The notes beneath the pieces were generated by a model. It saw only the letters and a list, made by a program, of their open reading frames with translations, searched no databases and was not told the DNA's origin. Positions 29,757 through 38,951 of a DNA stretch of 64,000 nt are shown piece after piece (the stretch's first letter is position 1; each line of letters opens with the position of its first letter). The DNA lies in the NCBI GenBank assembly GCA_028687435.1, contig JAQUAF010000016.1, positions 1 to 64,000 on the forward strand. The letters are read 5' to 3'. A program made the position numbers and the translations under genes. The DNA comes from Verrucomicrobiia bacterium. Lineage in GTDB: Bacteria > Verrucomicrobiota > Verrucomicrobiia > JABWAM01.

Positions 29757-31712
29757 ATGCCGAATTCGATTTTTGATCTTTCCGCTTCCAAGCCGTCCGG
29801 CCTTTCCTGGCGGTGGATCCTTCTTTGTTGGGGCGCCGCGTTGTTTTTGAATCTGGGGTTTCTGGTCAACAGCCTGGTTTGGAACAAGGGGGTGGCGCAG
29901 GCATATCCGGTGGCTTCCGACTCGTTGATTCATCCTGTTTACATTCAAAAGGCGGCGGCTGGTTTTGTTCATGGCGATCCTTTCCTGTGGGAACATCGGG
30001 CTGATTCCGCAGCCATTGTTTCCTTTTTCAACATTTGGTTTCGAATTTATGGATGGTTTTACCAATGGGGTGGTGATTGGAGCATGGTTTGTCTGAGAAC
30101 CCTTTTTTCAGGGCTGTGGTTTTATTCCCTGTTCCGTTTTTGTTGCATGCTGGGATTTCCCGCTCCCGGGGCTTTTCTCACCGCCGGGGTGCAGGCCTTT
30201 TTCGTGGTGAATTTTGCCTATCAGTTGATCGGGTTCAAAACCCATTTCTCCGCCTACAATCTGGAAGTCAGCGAGCATGTCCGTCTTTTCCCGACGGTGA
30301 CCGCCATGGCTGTTTACAATCTGGCGGTCTGGCTGGTGGCGCGGGCGTTGGAATCTCCCGCGCAGCGGCGATTCTGCGGCTGGATGTGTCCGGCGGCCGG
30401 GGCCGCAGTGGCGCTGACAGCTTACGGACGCCCCTTTGACTGGATGGCGGTGACGGGGGCGGTGGGGGTCTTGACCTTGTTTTATCTTTTCCGGCGGAAT
30501 CGGGAACTGGCCGGATTGAGTCTCGAAATTGCCGTCTGGACCGCCGTTTTCAGCGCATATTTTGTTTTCCGGTATTTTCAATACAATCACGATCATCAAC
30601 AGGCTTTTTCCGATCAGATTACACGGGGCATTCTTCAGGTGAAAAATATCTGGCATTATGTGAAATACGGAGTGGTGGCCGGGGTTTTGATTGCATGGAT
30701 GGGACTGGCGCGGCGCCGGGAGTTGATTGGCGCAGATGCGGGACGGACGGGAGCGTCATCGGTGGTGTGGTTGTGCGCCCTGGCGGTTTCATCGTTGCTG
30801 GTTCATTATAAAACCGCCCTGGATGGCGGAAAAACGCTGGTCGGACCGGGTTATCTGATGGTTTTCAGCATTTTTCCATGGTTTTTTTTGTTGTCAGCCT
30901 GTGATTTTTTGCGCCGGGGCTGGTTCAAGGGAAGGTCTCGTTGGTGTGTGGCGTGGTTGTTTCTTTTGCTTGCCTGGCAGCAGTATCGCGTGGCCGCCGC
31001 ATGGTCGGCAAACGGATCGGCCATGTCGGTTTCAAATGAGCGCCACCGGATTTATGAGCGCATCAAAACGCTGTCATCCGGACGGCAGCCGGTGGTTTTG
31101 ACCCTGGGGGGCGGTGTGGAGGCGGCGAAACTCACGGATTGCTGGCTTTTTTTCACCGATCCCTGCGTGATTTCCTATGTCGCGGCGGCGCCCACCACCG
31201 AATTGCTGGAACGGTTTTTAACCGCCAAATTATTGACGACCGGCACGGTTGCCGATCTTGCCCCGGTTTTTTCCCCGGATGGATTGTCCTGTTTTGAGCA
31301 ATGGGAGGCCGGACGCCCCCCGGATCAACGCTTCTGGCTGCATTTGCTGACCCAGGCGGTCGGGCGGAACACGTTTGTGATTCATCCCCTGAAAAATCGT
31401 GGCGAACTGAGGGTGCGGAAGATGGAACTCCCGCCGGGATTGAGGGACCAGGCTGAATTTGCCGCATGGACAACCCCGGAACTGCGGGCGGTTTTTGAGC
31501 GGTGTCTGAATTGGGAGACTGAAATGAGGGGCGGACGTTTGCCGGGAGAATGGAGATCGAAGTATCGTCTGGATTTCCTTTATGTTCCCGGGGCGGCTCT
31601 GCCATTTGTGCGGCCCGAATGCATCCAAAAAAATCTGAATGCCCGGGAAATTCCCTTTTCCGAAAAAGTGGACGGAAAATTGTGGGAGATGGCCGCCTCA
31701 CCGCAAGGCTGA
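29757..31712 (+). CDS. Polytopic membrane protein of unknown function
   Basis: 651 residues. I count about eight to ten hydrophobic segments in the first 430 residues (for example WILLCWGAALFLNLGFLVNS and VSSLLVHYKTALDGG-flanked helices), then a soluble C-terminal part of about 220 residues. The layout, with an acidic first loop after TM1 (AYPVASDSLIHPVYIQKA), recalls GT-C glycosyltransferases and O-antigen-type membrane proteins, but I see no diagnostic motif. It stands between the flagellin-like gene (divergent) and an outer-membrane barrel gene (convergent, 24 bp away). Confidence 0.6.
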   Translation: MPNSIFDLSASKPSGLSWRWILLCWGAALFLNLGFLVNSLVWNKGVAQAYPVASDSLIHPVYIQKAAAGFVHGDPFLWEHRADSAAIVSFFNIWFRIYGWFYQWGGDWSMVCLRTLFSGLWFYSLFRFCCMLGFPAPGAFLTAGVQAFFVVNFAYQLIGFKTHFSAYNLEVSEHVRLFPTVTAMAVYNLAVWLVARALESPAQRRFCGWMCPAAGAAVALTAYGRPFDWMAVTGAVGVLTLFYLFRRNRELAGLSLEIAVWTAVFSAYFVFRYFQYNHDHQQAFSDQITRGILQVKNIWHYVKYGVVAGVLIAWMGLARRRELIGADAGRTGASSVVWLCALAVSSLLVHYKTALDGGKTLVGPGYLMVFSIFPWFFLLSACDFLRRGWFKGRSRWCVAWLFLLLAWQQYRVAAAWSANGSAMSVSNERHRIYERIKTLSSGRQPVVLTLGGGVEAAKLTDCWLFFTDPCVISYVAAAPTTELLERFLTAKLLTTGTVADLAPVFSPDGLSCFEQWEAGRPPDQRFWLHLLTQAVGRNTFVIHPLKNRGELRVRKMELPPGLRDQAEFAAWTTPELRAVFERCLNWETEMRGGRLPGEWRSKYRLDFLYVPGAALPFVRPECIQKNLNAREIPFSEKVDGKLWEMAASPQG

Positions 31713-31736
31713 CGGGCCCCGGGGAGATGGATCAAA

Positions 31737-33089
31737 TTAGAAGCTGTATTTGATGCCCATCGTCGCCAGATGACGCGTCAAATCGCGTCCCACCGGCTGG
31801 GTTGCGCCGGGAATATAAGCGCTGCCGCCGCGATCCAGGGAATATCCCAAGTCAAGAGTGATGTGCTTGTTGAACTGATAAACCAGGGTCAACCCATAGG
31901 TTTCAACATTGTCGTCGCGGTTGAGAGGGGTGTCGTAATTGTAATCGCCGTATTGGGCAAAAACTTCGGAGGAAAACTCCTTGGTCCATTGGCGTTTGTA
32001 ACCGATCCGGTAGGTTTCATCCTCCAGAGGCGTGACGCTGGTGGTGGAGAGCCATTGCCATTGTTTGATCAGGAGGGAGATGGTGTCGTCTTTGGTCACG
32101 AGGAAATTGATCCTGGAGTCGCTGTAGATGCGGTTGAAATTCCGGTCCTGGTTTGACGGAATGTCGTTCCCGTAATGGCGAAAATCGGGGCCGGCGCTGA
32201 CATTCAATTGGAGCCACGACCAGGGTTTGCCCTCGAGGCCCGCCAGGGCGCGCATGTAATTGTTGTTGTCGCTGGTGGCCGAGGCGCCGGCGTTGCCGCC
32301 GTCAAACATGCTCTGGCCCTGATGGCCCGCGCGAAAACCGAGGGCGACCGCGAATTCCTTGGTGACGTTGTAGCCGATATCCGGTCCCACGTTGACATCG
32401 TAACGGTCGATGAAGTTCAAATAACCGGGCACCGTGCTCATCATGCGGACGCCAAAATCCTGGTAGACGGTTTGGGCGACGGTGCGCACAAACCAATCCG
32501 AATTCAGATCGTAGCGGAGGGTCAACTTGCCGATTTCAGCGATCTGCGCCCGGCGGTTGCGGATGACCGGGGCGGGGGCATAGGCATTGAAGCCATTGGG
32601 ATAGGCCAGGGAGGTGTCGTTGCCGTCCACGACCATGAAGAGGCTGTTCAGGTCGTAAGAAAAATCCTCCACCCTGCCCTTGATCTGGTTGCCGATGTTG
32701 TGAGCGGTGTGATTTTCGCTTGTCTCGGCGTGATAGTAATTGATGACCGGGCTGTAAGCGAGAGTCAGTTTTTCAAAGCCATCGTCCTTGATGCCCAGGA
32801 GCGGGACAAAGTTGATGCCAAACTTGGGGTTGATCGTGGAGATCATCGAATCCTGATTGCCCAAGGGGGGGACATTGCAATAATAAACGTTGCTGTCGTA
32901 GGATTCGCGGAAGGTCAGCGAGACTTCCGTGAGCCAGTCCGGCTTTTTCCATTCGCCCGGGGATTCGGCGGCAATGGGAACGGCTTGTTTTTTTGGTGCC
33001 GCGATTTTGGAGCCGTCGTCCGCCGGCAATGACAAAGAAGTTAACACAAAAAGACCCGCCATCGACAAAAACCATGATTTCATGTCCAT
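31737..33089 (-). CDS. Outer-membrane beta-barrel protein
   Basis: 450 residues with a signal peptide (FLSMAGLFVLTSLSLPA). The rest is rich in alternating aromatic/polar strands such as ETYRIGYKRQW and SSEVFAQYGDYNY, and it ends in a C-terminal Phe (MGIKYSF), the usual signal for BAM-dependent insertion. The repeated strand pattern suggests 16 or more strands, as in the surface-exposed barrels seen beside exopolysaccharide genes. Function beyond a barrel is not readable. Start 33089 (MDMKSWF) or 33083 (MKSWF) are equally possible. Confidence 0.75.
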   Translation of the reverse strand: MDMKSWFLSMAGLFVLTSLSLPADDGSKIAAPKKQAVPIAAESPGEWKKPDWLTEVSLTFRESYDSNVYYCNVPPLGNQDSMISTINPKFGINFVPLLGIKDDGFEKLTLAYSPVINYYHAETSENHTAHNIGNQIKGRVEDFSYDLNSLFMVVDGNDTSLAYPNGFNAYAPAPVIRNRRAQIAEIGKLTLRYDLNSDWFVRTVAQTVYQDFGVRMMSTVPGYLNFIDRYDVNVGPDIGYNVTKEFAVALGFRAGHQGQSMFDGGNAGASATSDNNNYMRALAGLEGKPWSWLQLNVSAGPDFRHYGNDIPSNQDRNFNRIYSDSRINFLVTKDDTISLLIKQWQWLSTTSVTPLEDETYRIGYKRQWTKEFSSEVFAQYGDYNYDTPLNRDDNVETYGLTLVYQFNKHITLDLGYSLDRGGSAYIPGATQPVGRDLTRHLATMGIKYSF

Positions 33090-33212
33090 CGTGTGAAAAT
33101 GTCATCAAAGCATGGCGATGTCGAGGAAGAATTCATTGTGGCCATATTGTCATCCCACGGCATTTGTGTGTCGTGCCGGGAGACAATTGCCGGGGCATGG
33201 GCCCGGCCTAAT

Positions 33213-33935
33213 TTAGAACCTTCGGCCCGGTCCCGGCGCATGACGCATGTATTTTTTTCGTTTGGCTTTTGGGAATCTTTCTATCGCATAGCGCAGCATG
33301 GTGCGCGGCATCTTTTGGCTGTGGATCTTGAGAAATTTTTCTTCCGCTGCCAGGTTGCGCTTGCCGGTTTCGCGCAACATCCATCCAACGGCCTTGTGGA
33401 TCAGGTCGTGTGGGTCGTGCAGGAGTTTTTTGGCGATCGCGAAGGTTTCATTGAACCGTCCCTGCCGGAGAAAGGCGAAGGTGGCGAGGATGGCGATCCT
33501 TCGGGACCAGAGATGTTTTGAAGAGGCCAGTTTGAAGAGGAGGGTTTTGTCTCGATCCAGGAGCCAGCCTCCGACGATTTGGGGCGCCGAGAGATCCACC
33601 AGATCCCAGTTGTTGATCCAGCGCAGATGGCGGCAGTAGAAGCGGAAAACCGCCCCTTGTTCGCCTTCACCGCCTTTTTGGAACTTTATGACGAGGATCA
33701 ACAAGGCCAGCAGACGTTCCTCGTGGATGGGGGAGCGGAGGAGCAACCGGACCTGCTCCATGGGCAAATCCCTCCCTTGCGCCGCCAGTTTCCGCAGGGT
33801 GGGAACCACCACGCCGATGAACACATCGCCCTCGCCATACTCGCCCGGCCCGGTCTTGAAGAACCTCTGGAGAATGGCGGCCTTGGCGGGATTGGCAAAA
33901 GAATGAAGTTGTTTCCGGATGGACGGGGATTTCAT
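33213..33935 (-). CDS. DNA alkylation repair protein, AlkD-like
   Basis: About 240 residues of HEAT-like helical repeats. Family features are FFKTGPGEYGEGDVFIGV near the start, HLRWINNWDLVDLSAPQIVG in the middle, and IHKAVGWMLRETGKR toward the end. AlkD-type glycosylases remove bulky alkylated purines by trapping the damaged nucleotide without base flipping. ATG 33935 (MKSPSIRKQL) is chosen; the longer form from 33962 would overlap the upstream pseudopilin gene by 7 bp. It is the downstream member of a same-strand run with the pseudopilin. Confidence 0.85.
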   Translation of the reverse strand: MKSPSIRKQLHSFANPAKAAILQRFFKTGPGEYGEGDVFIGVVVPTLRKLAAQGRDLPMEQVRLLLRSPIHEERLLALLILVIKFQKGGEGEQGAVFRFYCRHLRWINNWDLVDLSAPQIVGGWLLDRDKTLLFKLASSKHLWSRRIAILATFAFLRQGRFNETFAIAKKLLHDPHDLIHKAVGWMLRETGKRNLAAEEKFLKIHSQKMPRTMLRYAIERFPKAKRKKYMRHAPGPGRRF

Positions 33936-33955
33936 GTTTTTTGATGAAGGCTTTC

Positions 33956-34732
33956 TCACCATGTCACAATCGTGCCATCCTTTTCGCTGGCGCCCCTGAG
34001 GCCGTATCCGGTCAGCATTGCCTTGTCGCATACCTCAACATGACCGTCGGCAAAAACCGCGTTGGCCATCCCTTGATGCCGGAGGTGAATGCATTTTGCT
34101 GCGTCAGTATCTTCGATGAGGCAATATTGGGTGTCCTTGCCGCTGGCAATGGGGTTTCCGTCCTCAAGGTTGTTGATGCTGTCGATCAACAGGACATAAC
34201 TCGCCGGCCGGGACAAGTTGAACAGATTCAAATAGAAAAATTTGCCGCCCTCATCCGATCTTTTTATGTTGATCAACTGGCCATCGGCCATGCTGTAACC
34301 GATATCCTTGATGATGGCATAGGTCCGGTATTTGTCGTTGGTGGTGCGCCACCTGGTTGGTGTATAAGAGGGGCAATAGCCAACATCCCGATTTTTCAAG
34401 TAATCAGGATATAGCCGTTCGATCCATCTGCTCCAATCAAGCGCTGGAAGTCCTGTTGTGCAGATGGCGGCCTTGCCCTCCCATTCGTTGGCGTACATGA
34501 CAAAGGCGGCCTGGCATTGGCGCAAATTGCTCATGCATACGATGGCCCGGCTCTTTTCCCTGGCCATTTTAAGGGCGGGAAGAAGCAATGCCGAAAGAAT
34601 GCTCAAGAGAGTTATGACCATCAGGAGTTCCACAAGCGTGAAGCCCGGCTGATTTTTTAAAAACTCCAACGGGACTTTCCCCGAAAAGCTGTTTAAACGG
34701 CGAACCGGACAAAGGGAAAAAAACGGAGACAT
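33956..34732 (-). CDS. Type II secretion pseudopilin-like protein (H-X9-DG type)
   Basis: About 258 residues from ATG 34732. The leader ends NQPG and is followed by FTLVELLMVITLLSILSALL, a canonical prepilin peptidase site and membrane helix with Glu at +5. The C-terminal RHQGMANAVFADGHVEV is the H-X9-DG motif, complete here, unlike the first pseudopilin in this window. The protein would be cleaved by a PilD-type peptidase and held in the inner membrane or assembled into a pseudopilus. It lies 120 bp from the HpcH/HpaI aldolase on the same strand. Proteins of this group are amplified in PVC bacteria with unknown specific roles. Confidence 0.85.
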   Translation of the reverse strand: MSPFFSLCPVRRLNSFSGKVPLEFLKNQPGFTLVELLMVITLLSILSALLLPALKMAREKSRAIVCMSNLRQCQAAFVMYANEWEGKAAICTTGLPALDWSRWIERLYPDYLKNRDVGYCPSYTPTRWRTTNDKYRTYAIIKDIGYSMADGQLINIKRSDEGGKFFYLNLFNLSRPASYVLLIDSINNLEDGNPIASGKDTQYCLIEDTDAAKCIHLRHQGMANAVFADGHVEVCDKAMLTGYGLRGASEKDGTIVTW

Positions 34733-34851
34733 GCCATCGGGAGTCTTTCTTGAGGAAGAGTGAAAAGCAAGTTGAAAAGGGAGATTCTTTCCATCTCCGT
34801 TGAACAGGCCTTGCCCGACAGAATGGTGTTCAAAGCAAGGCGGATTGACGA

Positions 34852-35649
34852 TCATGCGGCGAGTTTTTTAAGGCCGCGCTTTTGTTGAAACTCGCGGCAG
34901 GTTTGGATGGCCGCGCTGCCTGCCATTTCCATGAATACGTTGTCCAGGCCAAGGGCCACCAATGAGTATTTTTGCCCAAGGGCCGTCGCAATCGCGGGTT
35001 GGGTGGGGCGCACCACGTGGAAGCCGGCGGCTTTGCCGTGGCGTTGGCAGGCGTCGCGAAAAGCGCACATGGCCTCTTGCATCCGCGGGTGGTCAAGCTG
35101 TCCGGTGATTCCCATCGAACCGCTCAGGTCCAGCGGTCCAATGAACAATCCATCGACCCCATCCACGGAAAGAATGTCGTCCAGCGCATCAATGGCGCGG
35201 TGATGCTCGATTTGCATGATCATGGCAATTTCGTCGTTGGCTTCGCCAATGCTCTCTTTGAATGCCATGCCGTGGCGATTGGCCCGGCTGTAGCCGTAAC
35301 CGCGGACCCCCCGGGGCGGATATTTGGCCTGCTTCACCGCCGCCTCCGCTTCCTCCGCGCTGTTGACCATGGGAATGATGAGGCCTCGGGCGCCGGCATC
35401 CAGCACGCGGTGGATCCACACGGGATCATTGGCGGGCAACCGGGCCACGGGAACGCAGTCAAACGCATCAATGGCGCGAAAAATGTTGGCGGTGGTTTCC
35501 AGGTCGATGGCGCCATGTTCCAGATCCACGCAAAGCCAATCAAAGCCGGCGCCCGCCAGAACCTCGGCGCAGGCCGGGTGGCCGATTTGAATCCAGCCGC
35601 CGATGGTCAGGCGCCGGTCGAGAAGGTTGACACGAAGGGGATTTTTCAT
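34852..35649 (-). CDS. HpcH/HpaI-type aldolase (2-keto-3-deoxy acid aldolase)
   Basis: 265 residues, the typical length. Class II aldolase features are GFDWLCVDLEHGAID with the base His, VARLPANDP with the catalytic Arg, IMQIEHHRAID with the metal-ligand Glu, and VDGLFIGPLDLSGSMG with the metal-ligand Asp. Family members cleave 2-keto-3-deoxy acids such as 2-keto-3-deoxy-L-rhamnonate or 4-hydroxy-2-oxo-heptanedioate into pyruvate and an aldehyde. The carbohydrate setting favours a deoxy-sugar acid. The substrate cannot be decided from motifs alone. Confidence 0.88.
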   Translation of the reverse strand: MKNPLRVNLLDRRLTIGGWIQIGHPACAEVLAGAGFDWLCVDLEHGAIDLETTANIFRAIDAFDCVPVARLPANDPVWIHRVLDAGARGLIIPMVNSAEEAEAAVKQAKYPPRGVRGYGYSRANRHGMAFKESIGEANDEIAMIMQIEHHRAIDALDDILSVDGVDGLFIGPLDLSGSMGITGQLDHPRMQEAMCAFRDACQRHGKAAGFHVVRPTQPAIATALGQKYSLVALGLDNVFMEMAGSAAIQTCREFQQKRGLKKLAA

Positions 35650-35844
35650 CTGTCATGAACCTAGTTGTTTTGGCCCCATGTCCCAAACGGCTTCCTGCTC
35701 GCAAAACGGACAAAAATGACGCAATTCGGACATGGGTCGGAGATGCGCGGGATGATGCGGGTTTTTCCCTCCTTCATTTCCCCAAAAGCGCATACGTGAC
35801 AACCTGAGGCATCTGGCCGGATTTATTGAACATCGATGAATAGG

Positions 35845-36189
35845 GAGGCTCTTGCAAAACTACAATGTGTGGCGCGATAAGTTCCTTTGGCCGAATCCCA
35901 GGCGGCGAGGCAGGAAAATCCCCCAAGCGGGCTTTGATCCGCCTTCCCCGAGCGCTTCGGCGAGACAAGCTGCCGACTTGTTCCGAGCGAAGTCGAGGAG
36001 GTCAACGCCGGAGTCGGCCAAAGGAACTGTCGCCCAACGGGTTGCGCGGCTTTTTTCCAGCGACGGTCCCGCTTTGCGGGATCGACTGTGCCGCACAGCG
36101 GCACCACTATGGGGATTGGCCAGTCGCCAAGCCTTGTCGCTGAAAAAAATACGCTGCAACGCCACATATCGTAGTTTTGCAAGAGCCTC
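35845..36189. mobile_element. Non-autonomous MITE-like element with TAGG target duplication
   Basis: Left end GAGGCTCTTGCAAAACTAC is matched in inverted orientation by the right end (GTAGTTTTGCAAGAGCCTC); the ends agree over about 30 bp with two mismatches. Both sides are flanked by TAGG (35841-35844 and 36190-36193), a 4-bp target-site duplication as made by IS5-type transposases. Inside are a perfect 14-bp inverted repeat GTTCCTTTGGCCGA (35881-35894 / 36014-36027) and an arm pair TTTTTTCCAGCGAC / GTCGCTGAAAAAA. The 345-bp length has no room for a transposase; the ORFs of 92-119 aa on both strands are hairpin shadows. An IS5 relative elsewhere in the genome would have to mobilise it. Confidence 0.8.
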
Positions 36190-36212
36190 TAGGATATTTT
36201 AAATTCTGAAAG

Positions 36213-36262
36213 GTCGGTTTGAATTTGATCCTGTCCATCCTGTTTATCGATGTGAATTTCAC
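36213..36262. repeat. Dispersed repeat 'TTGATCCTGTCCATC', copy 2
   Basis: TTTGATCCTGTCCATCCTGT continues into TTATCGATGTGAATTTC and matches copies at 13399 and 37441. It lies directly right of the MITE and upstream of the araC gene. Confidence 0.5.
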
Positions 36263-36370
36263 TCATCACTCAATCCTTGCTTCATGTTTTTTCCATCTAA
36301 TGACGCTATGCGCAAAAACGGGAATCCAGCTCTTGATTGCGCTTGATGAGCGCTGTGTTACACTGGTGGC

Positions 36371-37315
36371 ATGTTGATTAAAAAAACATCGGGGGATTTG
36401 CGCCGGGTTTTGAACTCGCCGGGAACTCTGGAGTTGGCAAACAGCCGTTTGCTGGCGGCGTTGGAACAATCACCGGCGTTGGAGCTCGATGGGGTAACCT
36501 TCAACTGGCGGCATCTGCATCTTGGGCCGGGTGTTTATGCCAAGGGTTTTGAGGCGGTCATCCATCGGCATGACGAATTGCAGATCGAGTATGCGGCGGA
36601 CGGCAGAGTTTGCTTCATTGCCGGCGGCGACAAACAGATGATTCTTCCGGGACAGGGCTGCATGATCATGCCCGGGGTTTATCATCGATGGATGGCTGTT
36701 GACGCGCTGCTGATGGCCGGCGCCTTGATCAATGTGGGGGGGCATGCGGGTTCGTCTTTTCTGGCGGCCTTGAATGAAGCGTCCAAAAAAGGGATGCGGG
36801 TTTTCGGAGGAAAAGATTTGGTTGCCTGGATGGAGCAGATTCTGGCCATGGCGGTGTCATCCGGTCCGGACGCCTGGCGGATCGAGATCATGGGAAGCCT
36901 GCTCCGGGCCTGGCTGGCGCGCTGTTTTGAGGCGGTTTTTGATCTGAAACCCTGGAAATGTCCGGTGCCGTCCGCAAAACGTGAAATGAACCGCCGCCAG
37001 GTTTTATGCGACACCGCTGTTGCGTTTTTGCGCGCCAATTATGGCCGGCCCCTGCAAGTGGCGGATGTGGCGGCGCAAGTGGGGGTCAGCCCCCGCCACC
37101 TCAACCGTTTGTTTTGTGAGAATCTCAAGGATAGCGTGGCCGGCATTCTTTCGGAGATCCGGCTTCAGAAAGCGAAGGCTTTGCTGGCGGGCAATCCTTC
37201 CCTGTCCGTCAAAGAGATCTCTTATGCCTCGGGCTTTTCCAGTCCGGGCCATTTCACCCAGAAATTCAAAAAACGTTTTGGCGTGGTTCCGGGCCGGGTG
37301 AACAACCGCGCCTGA
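36371..37315 (+). CDS. AraC-family transcriptional regulator
   Basis: 314 residues. The N-terminal half is a cupin-like effector domain, with HRHDELQIEYAADGR and LPGQGCMIMPGVYHRW giving the metal/sugar pocket pattern. The C-terminal half has two helix-turn-helix motifs: LQVADVAAQVGVSPRHLNRL and VKEISYASGFSSPGHFTQKF, followed by the AraC signature around FKKRFGVVPG. It probably responds to a carbohydrate. It precedes a sialidase-like gene and a large secreted protein gene on the same strand, likely targets, with a dispersed repeat between. Confidence 0.9.
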   Translation: MLIKKTSGDLRRVLNSPGTLELANSRLLAALEQSPALELDGVTFNWRHLHLGPGVYAKGFEAVIHRHDELQIEYAADGRVCFIAGGDKQMILPGQGCMIMPGVYHRWMAVDALLMAGALINVGGHAGSSFLAALNEASKKGMRVFGGKDLVAWMEQILAMAVSSGPDAWRIEIMGSLLRAWLARCFEAVFDLKPWKCPVPSAKREMNRRQVLCDTAVAFLRANYGRPLQVADVAAQVGVSPRHLNRLFCENLKDSVAGILSEIRLQKAKALLAGNPSLSVKEISYASGFSSPGHFTQKFKKRFGVVPGRVNNRA

Positions 37316-37424
37316 TTTTTCCCCGTTATTTCCGCGAAAGCGCATTCGCTTAAGCAGCCATGGAGGCCTCACGATGAAGCTTGGAACCGATGGATTGAGC
37401 ATCGAGGAACAGGATTTACGGGAC

Positions 37425-37492
37425 GGTTTGACTGGCCACGGTCTTGTCCGGGATTGATCCTGCTTATCCTGTCCATCGATGTGAATTTTACT
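37425..37492. repeat. Dispersed repeat 'ATTGATCCTGCTTATCCTGT', copy 3
   Basis: GTCTTGTCCGGGATTGATCC continues into TGCTTATCCTGTCCATCGATG. It shares the GTCTTG-CCGG lead with copy 1 and the CATCGATGTGAATTT tail with copy 2. It sits between araC and the sialidase-like gene. Confidence 0.5.
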
Positions 37493-37595
37493 GTCTTTCG
37501 ATCCATGCCGTTTCGGCTGCCATGTCCCGATTCCGACAAGTTTGGCCGGAATTGGATGGTGCTGTCTTTTGCGCATCGCCATCGACGGGGCTAAA

Positions 37596-38900
37596 ATGAT
37601 GGGCAAGGAGACAAAAATCGTGACAACACCCGTTGATTTTGAGCGTGAGATTGGAATGACAAAGCCGGACCATGTGGTTTACCGCCCCAGAGGCGGTGAT
37701 TCCGGCGACACCGGCAACGAACATTTCCTGGTTTTTGACGGGCCGGATGGTTCCCTGATGACGGTCTGGACCCAGAGCACGGCGGAAGGCAGGAGCGACC
37801 AGCATATTGTCTTTTCGCGCAGCGATGACGAGGGACAGACATGGACAAAGCCCCGCAAGCTTGCGGGCGCCGATCCCAAAACCGGCAAGGGGATGGCCAG
37901 TTGGGGTTTTCCATTGGTTTCCAAGTCGGGACGAATCTATGTTCTTTACAGCCGGCATATTGGAATGAACGACATTTTCACCCATACCACCGGCTGGCTG
38001 GGCGCGATTTGCAGCGACGATGCCGGAAAAACGTGGTCGGAGGAGGAACTTGTCCCCATGCGGCGCACGATTTATGACAATCCCGATTCAACGATTCCCC
38101 CCAATATTATTGTCTGGCAAAAACCGATCCGGCTTTCCTGCAATGGCAAATATTACACGGGGCTTACCCGCTGGGTCAGTCCCAGCCGCGGATATCCGCC
38201 GCCCACAAAAAGCTGGACGTCGCACGCGTCGGTGGTCGAGTTCATCAGGTTTGAAAATTTGGATGAGAACCCCAGACCCCGCGACTTGCGCCTGACTTTT
38301 TTTGCCCAGGATGATCAGGCCATCAAGGTGGGGATGAAAGAACATCCTCATCAACCTGTTGTCCAGGAACCCAGTCTTGTGAATCTTCCCAATGGGTGGC
38401 TGTTTTGCGCCATGCGCACGATGAGCGGCCATCCTTATTACACCGTTTCGGAGGATGGGGGGGAGACCTGGCGGAAGCCCGAACCCATGCGGCGTTTTGA
38501 CAACGGGCCGCTGCTCCTGCATCCCCTGAGCCCGTGTCCGATTTATCAAACGCATGAGGGGGATTATTTTTTCCTGTTTCACAACCACGACGGTCATTGG
38601 GGAAAGTGGGGTCCCGAGGATACAAGCCAGCACCGGCGCCCCATCTGCATTGCCCGCGGAGAATTCAGGAAGGGGGCGCATCAACCCGTGTGGTTCAGCG
38701 AACCCAAGGTGTTGATGGATCATGATGGCGTTGGTTTGGGGCCGCCGCCCCCCGGAACGACCCGCACAGACCTTGCCATGTATGCCAGTTGCACCTGCGG
38801 ACGGGGAAAAACCACGCTATGGTATCCGGACCGGAAATTCTTTCTGCTTGGCAAAAAAATCGGACGTGTTCTTATGGATGCGTTGCCGGTAAAACAATGA
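37596..38900 (+). CDS. Sialidase/BNR-repeat-like protein
   Basis: About 434 residues from ATG 37596 or 37599. Several Asp-box (BNR) motifs mark a six-bladed propeller: SRSDDEGQTWTKP, CSDDAGKTWSEE and VSEDGGETWRKP. Family members include exo-alpha-sialidases and other glycan hydrolases or lyases. I do not see the full set of catalytic Arg residues with certainty, and there is no signal peptide from the chosen start, so the exact activity is open. It lies between an AraC regulator and a secreted DUF4091-type protein on the same strand, suggesting a shared glycan target. Confidence 0.75.
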   Translation: MMGKETKIVTTPVDFEREIGMTKPDHVVYRPRGGDSGDTGNEHFLVFDGPDGSLMTVWTQSTAEGRSDQHIVFSRSDDEGQTWTKPRKLAGADPKTGKGMASWGFPLVSKSGRIYVLYSRHIGMNDIFTHTTGWLGAICSDDAGKTWSEEELVPMRRTIYDNPDSTIPPNIIVWQKPIRLSCNGKYYTGLTRWVSPSRGYPPPTKSWTSHASVVEFIRFENLDENPRPRDLRLTFFAQDDQAIKVGMKEHPHQPVVQEPSLVNLPNGWLFCAMRTMSGHPYYTVSEDGGETWRKPEPMRRFDNGPLLLHPLSPCPIYQTHEGDYFFLFHNHDGHWGKWGPEDTSQHRRPICIARGEFRKGAHQPVWFSEPKVLMDHDGVGLGPPPPGTTRTDLAMYASCTCGRGKTTLWYPDRKFFLLGKKIGRVLMDALPVKQ

Positions 38901-38951
38901 AAAACCACGGCTTTCATCAGGAAAACCATCGACCCTCAATTTTGATCCACC

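Noticed and set aside
35823-36202. ORFs of 92-119 aa on both strands in the MITE
   Set aside because: They are produced by the inverted-repeat sequence itself and mirror each other across strands.
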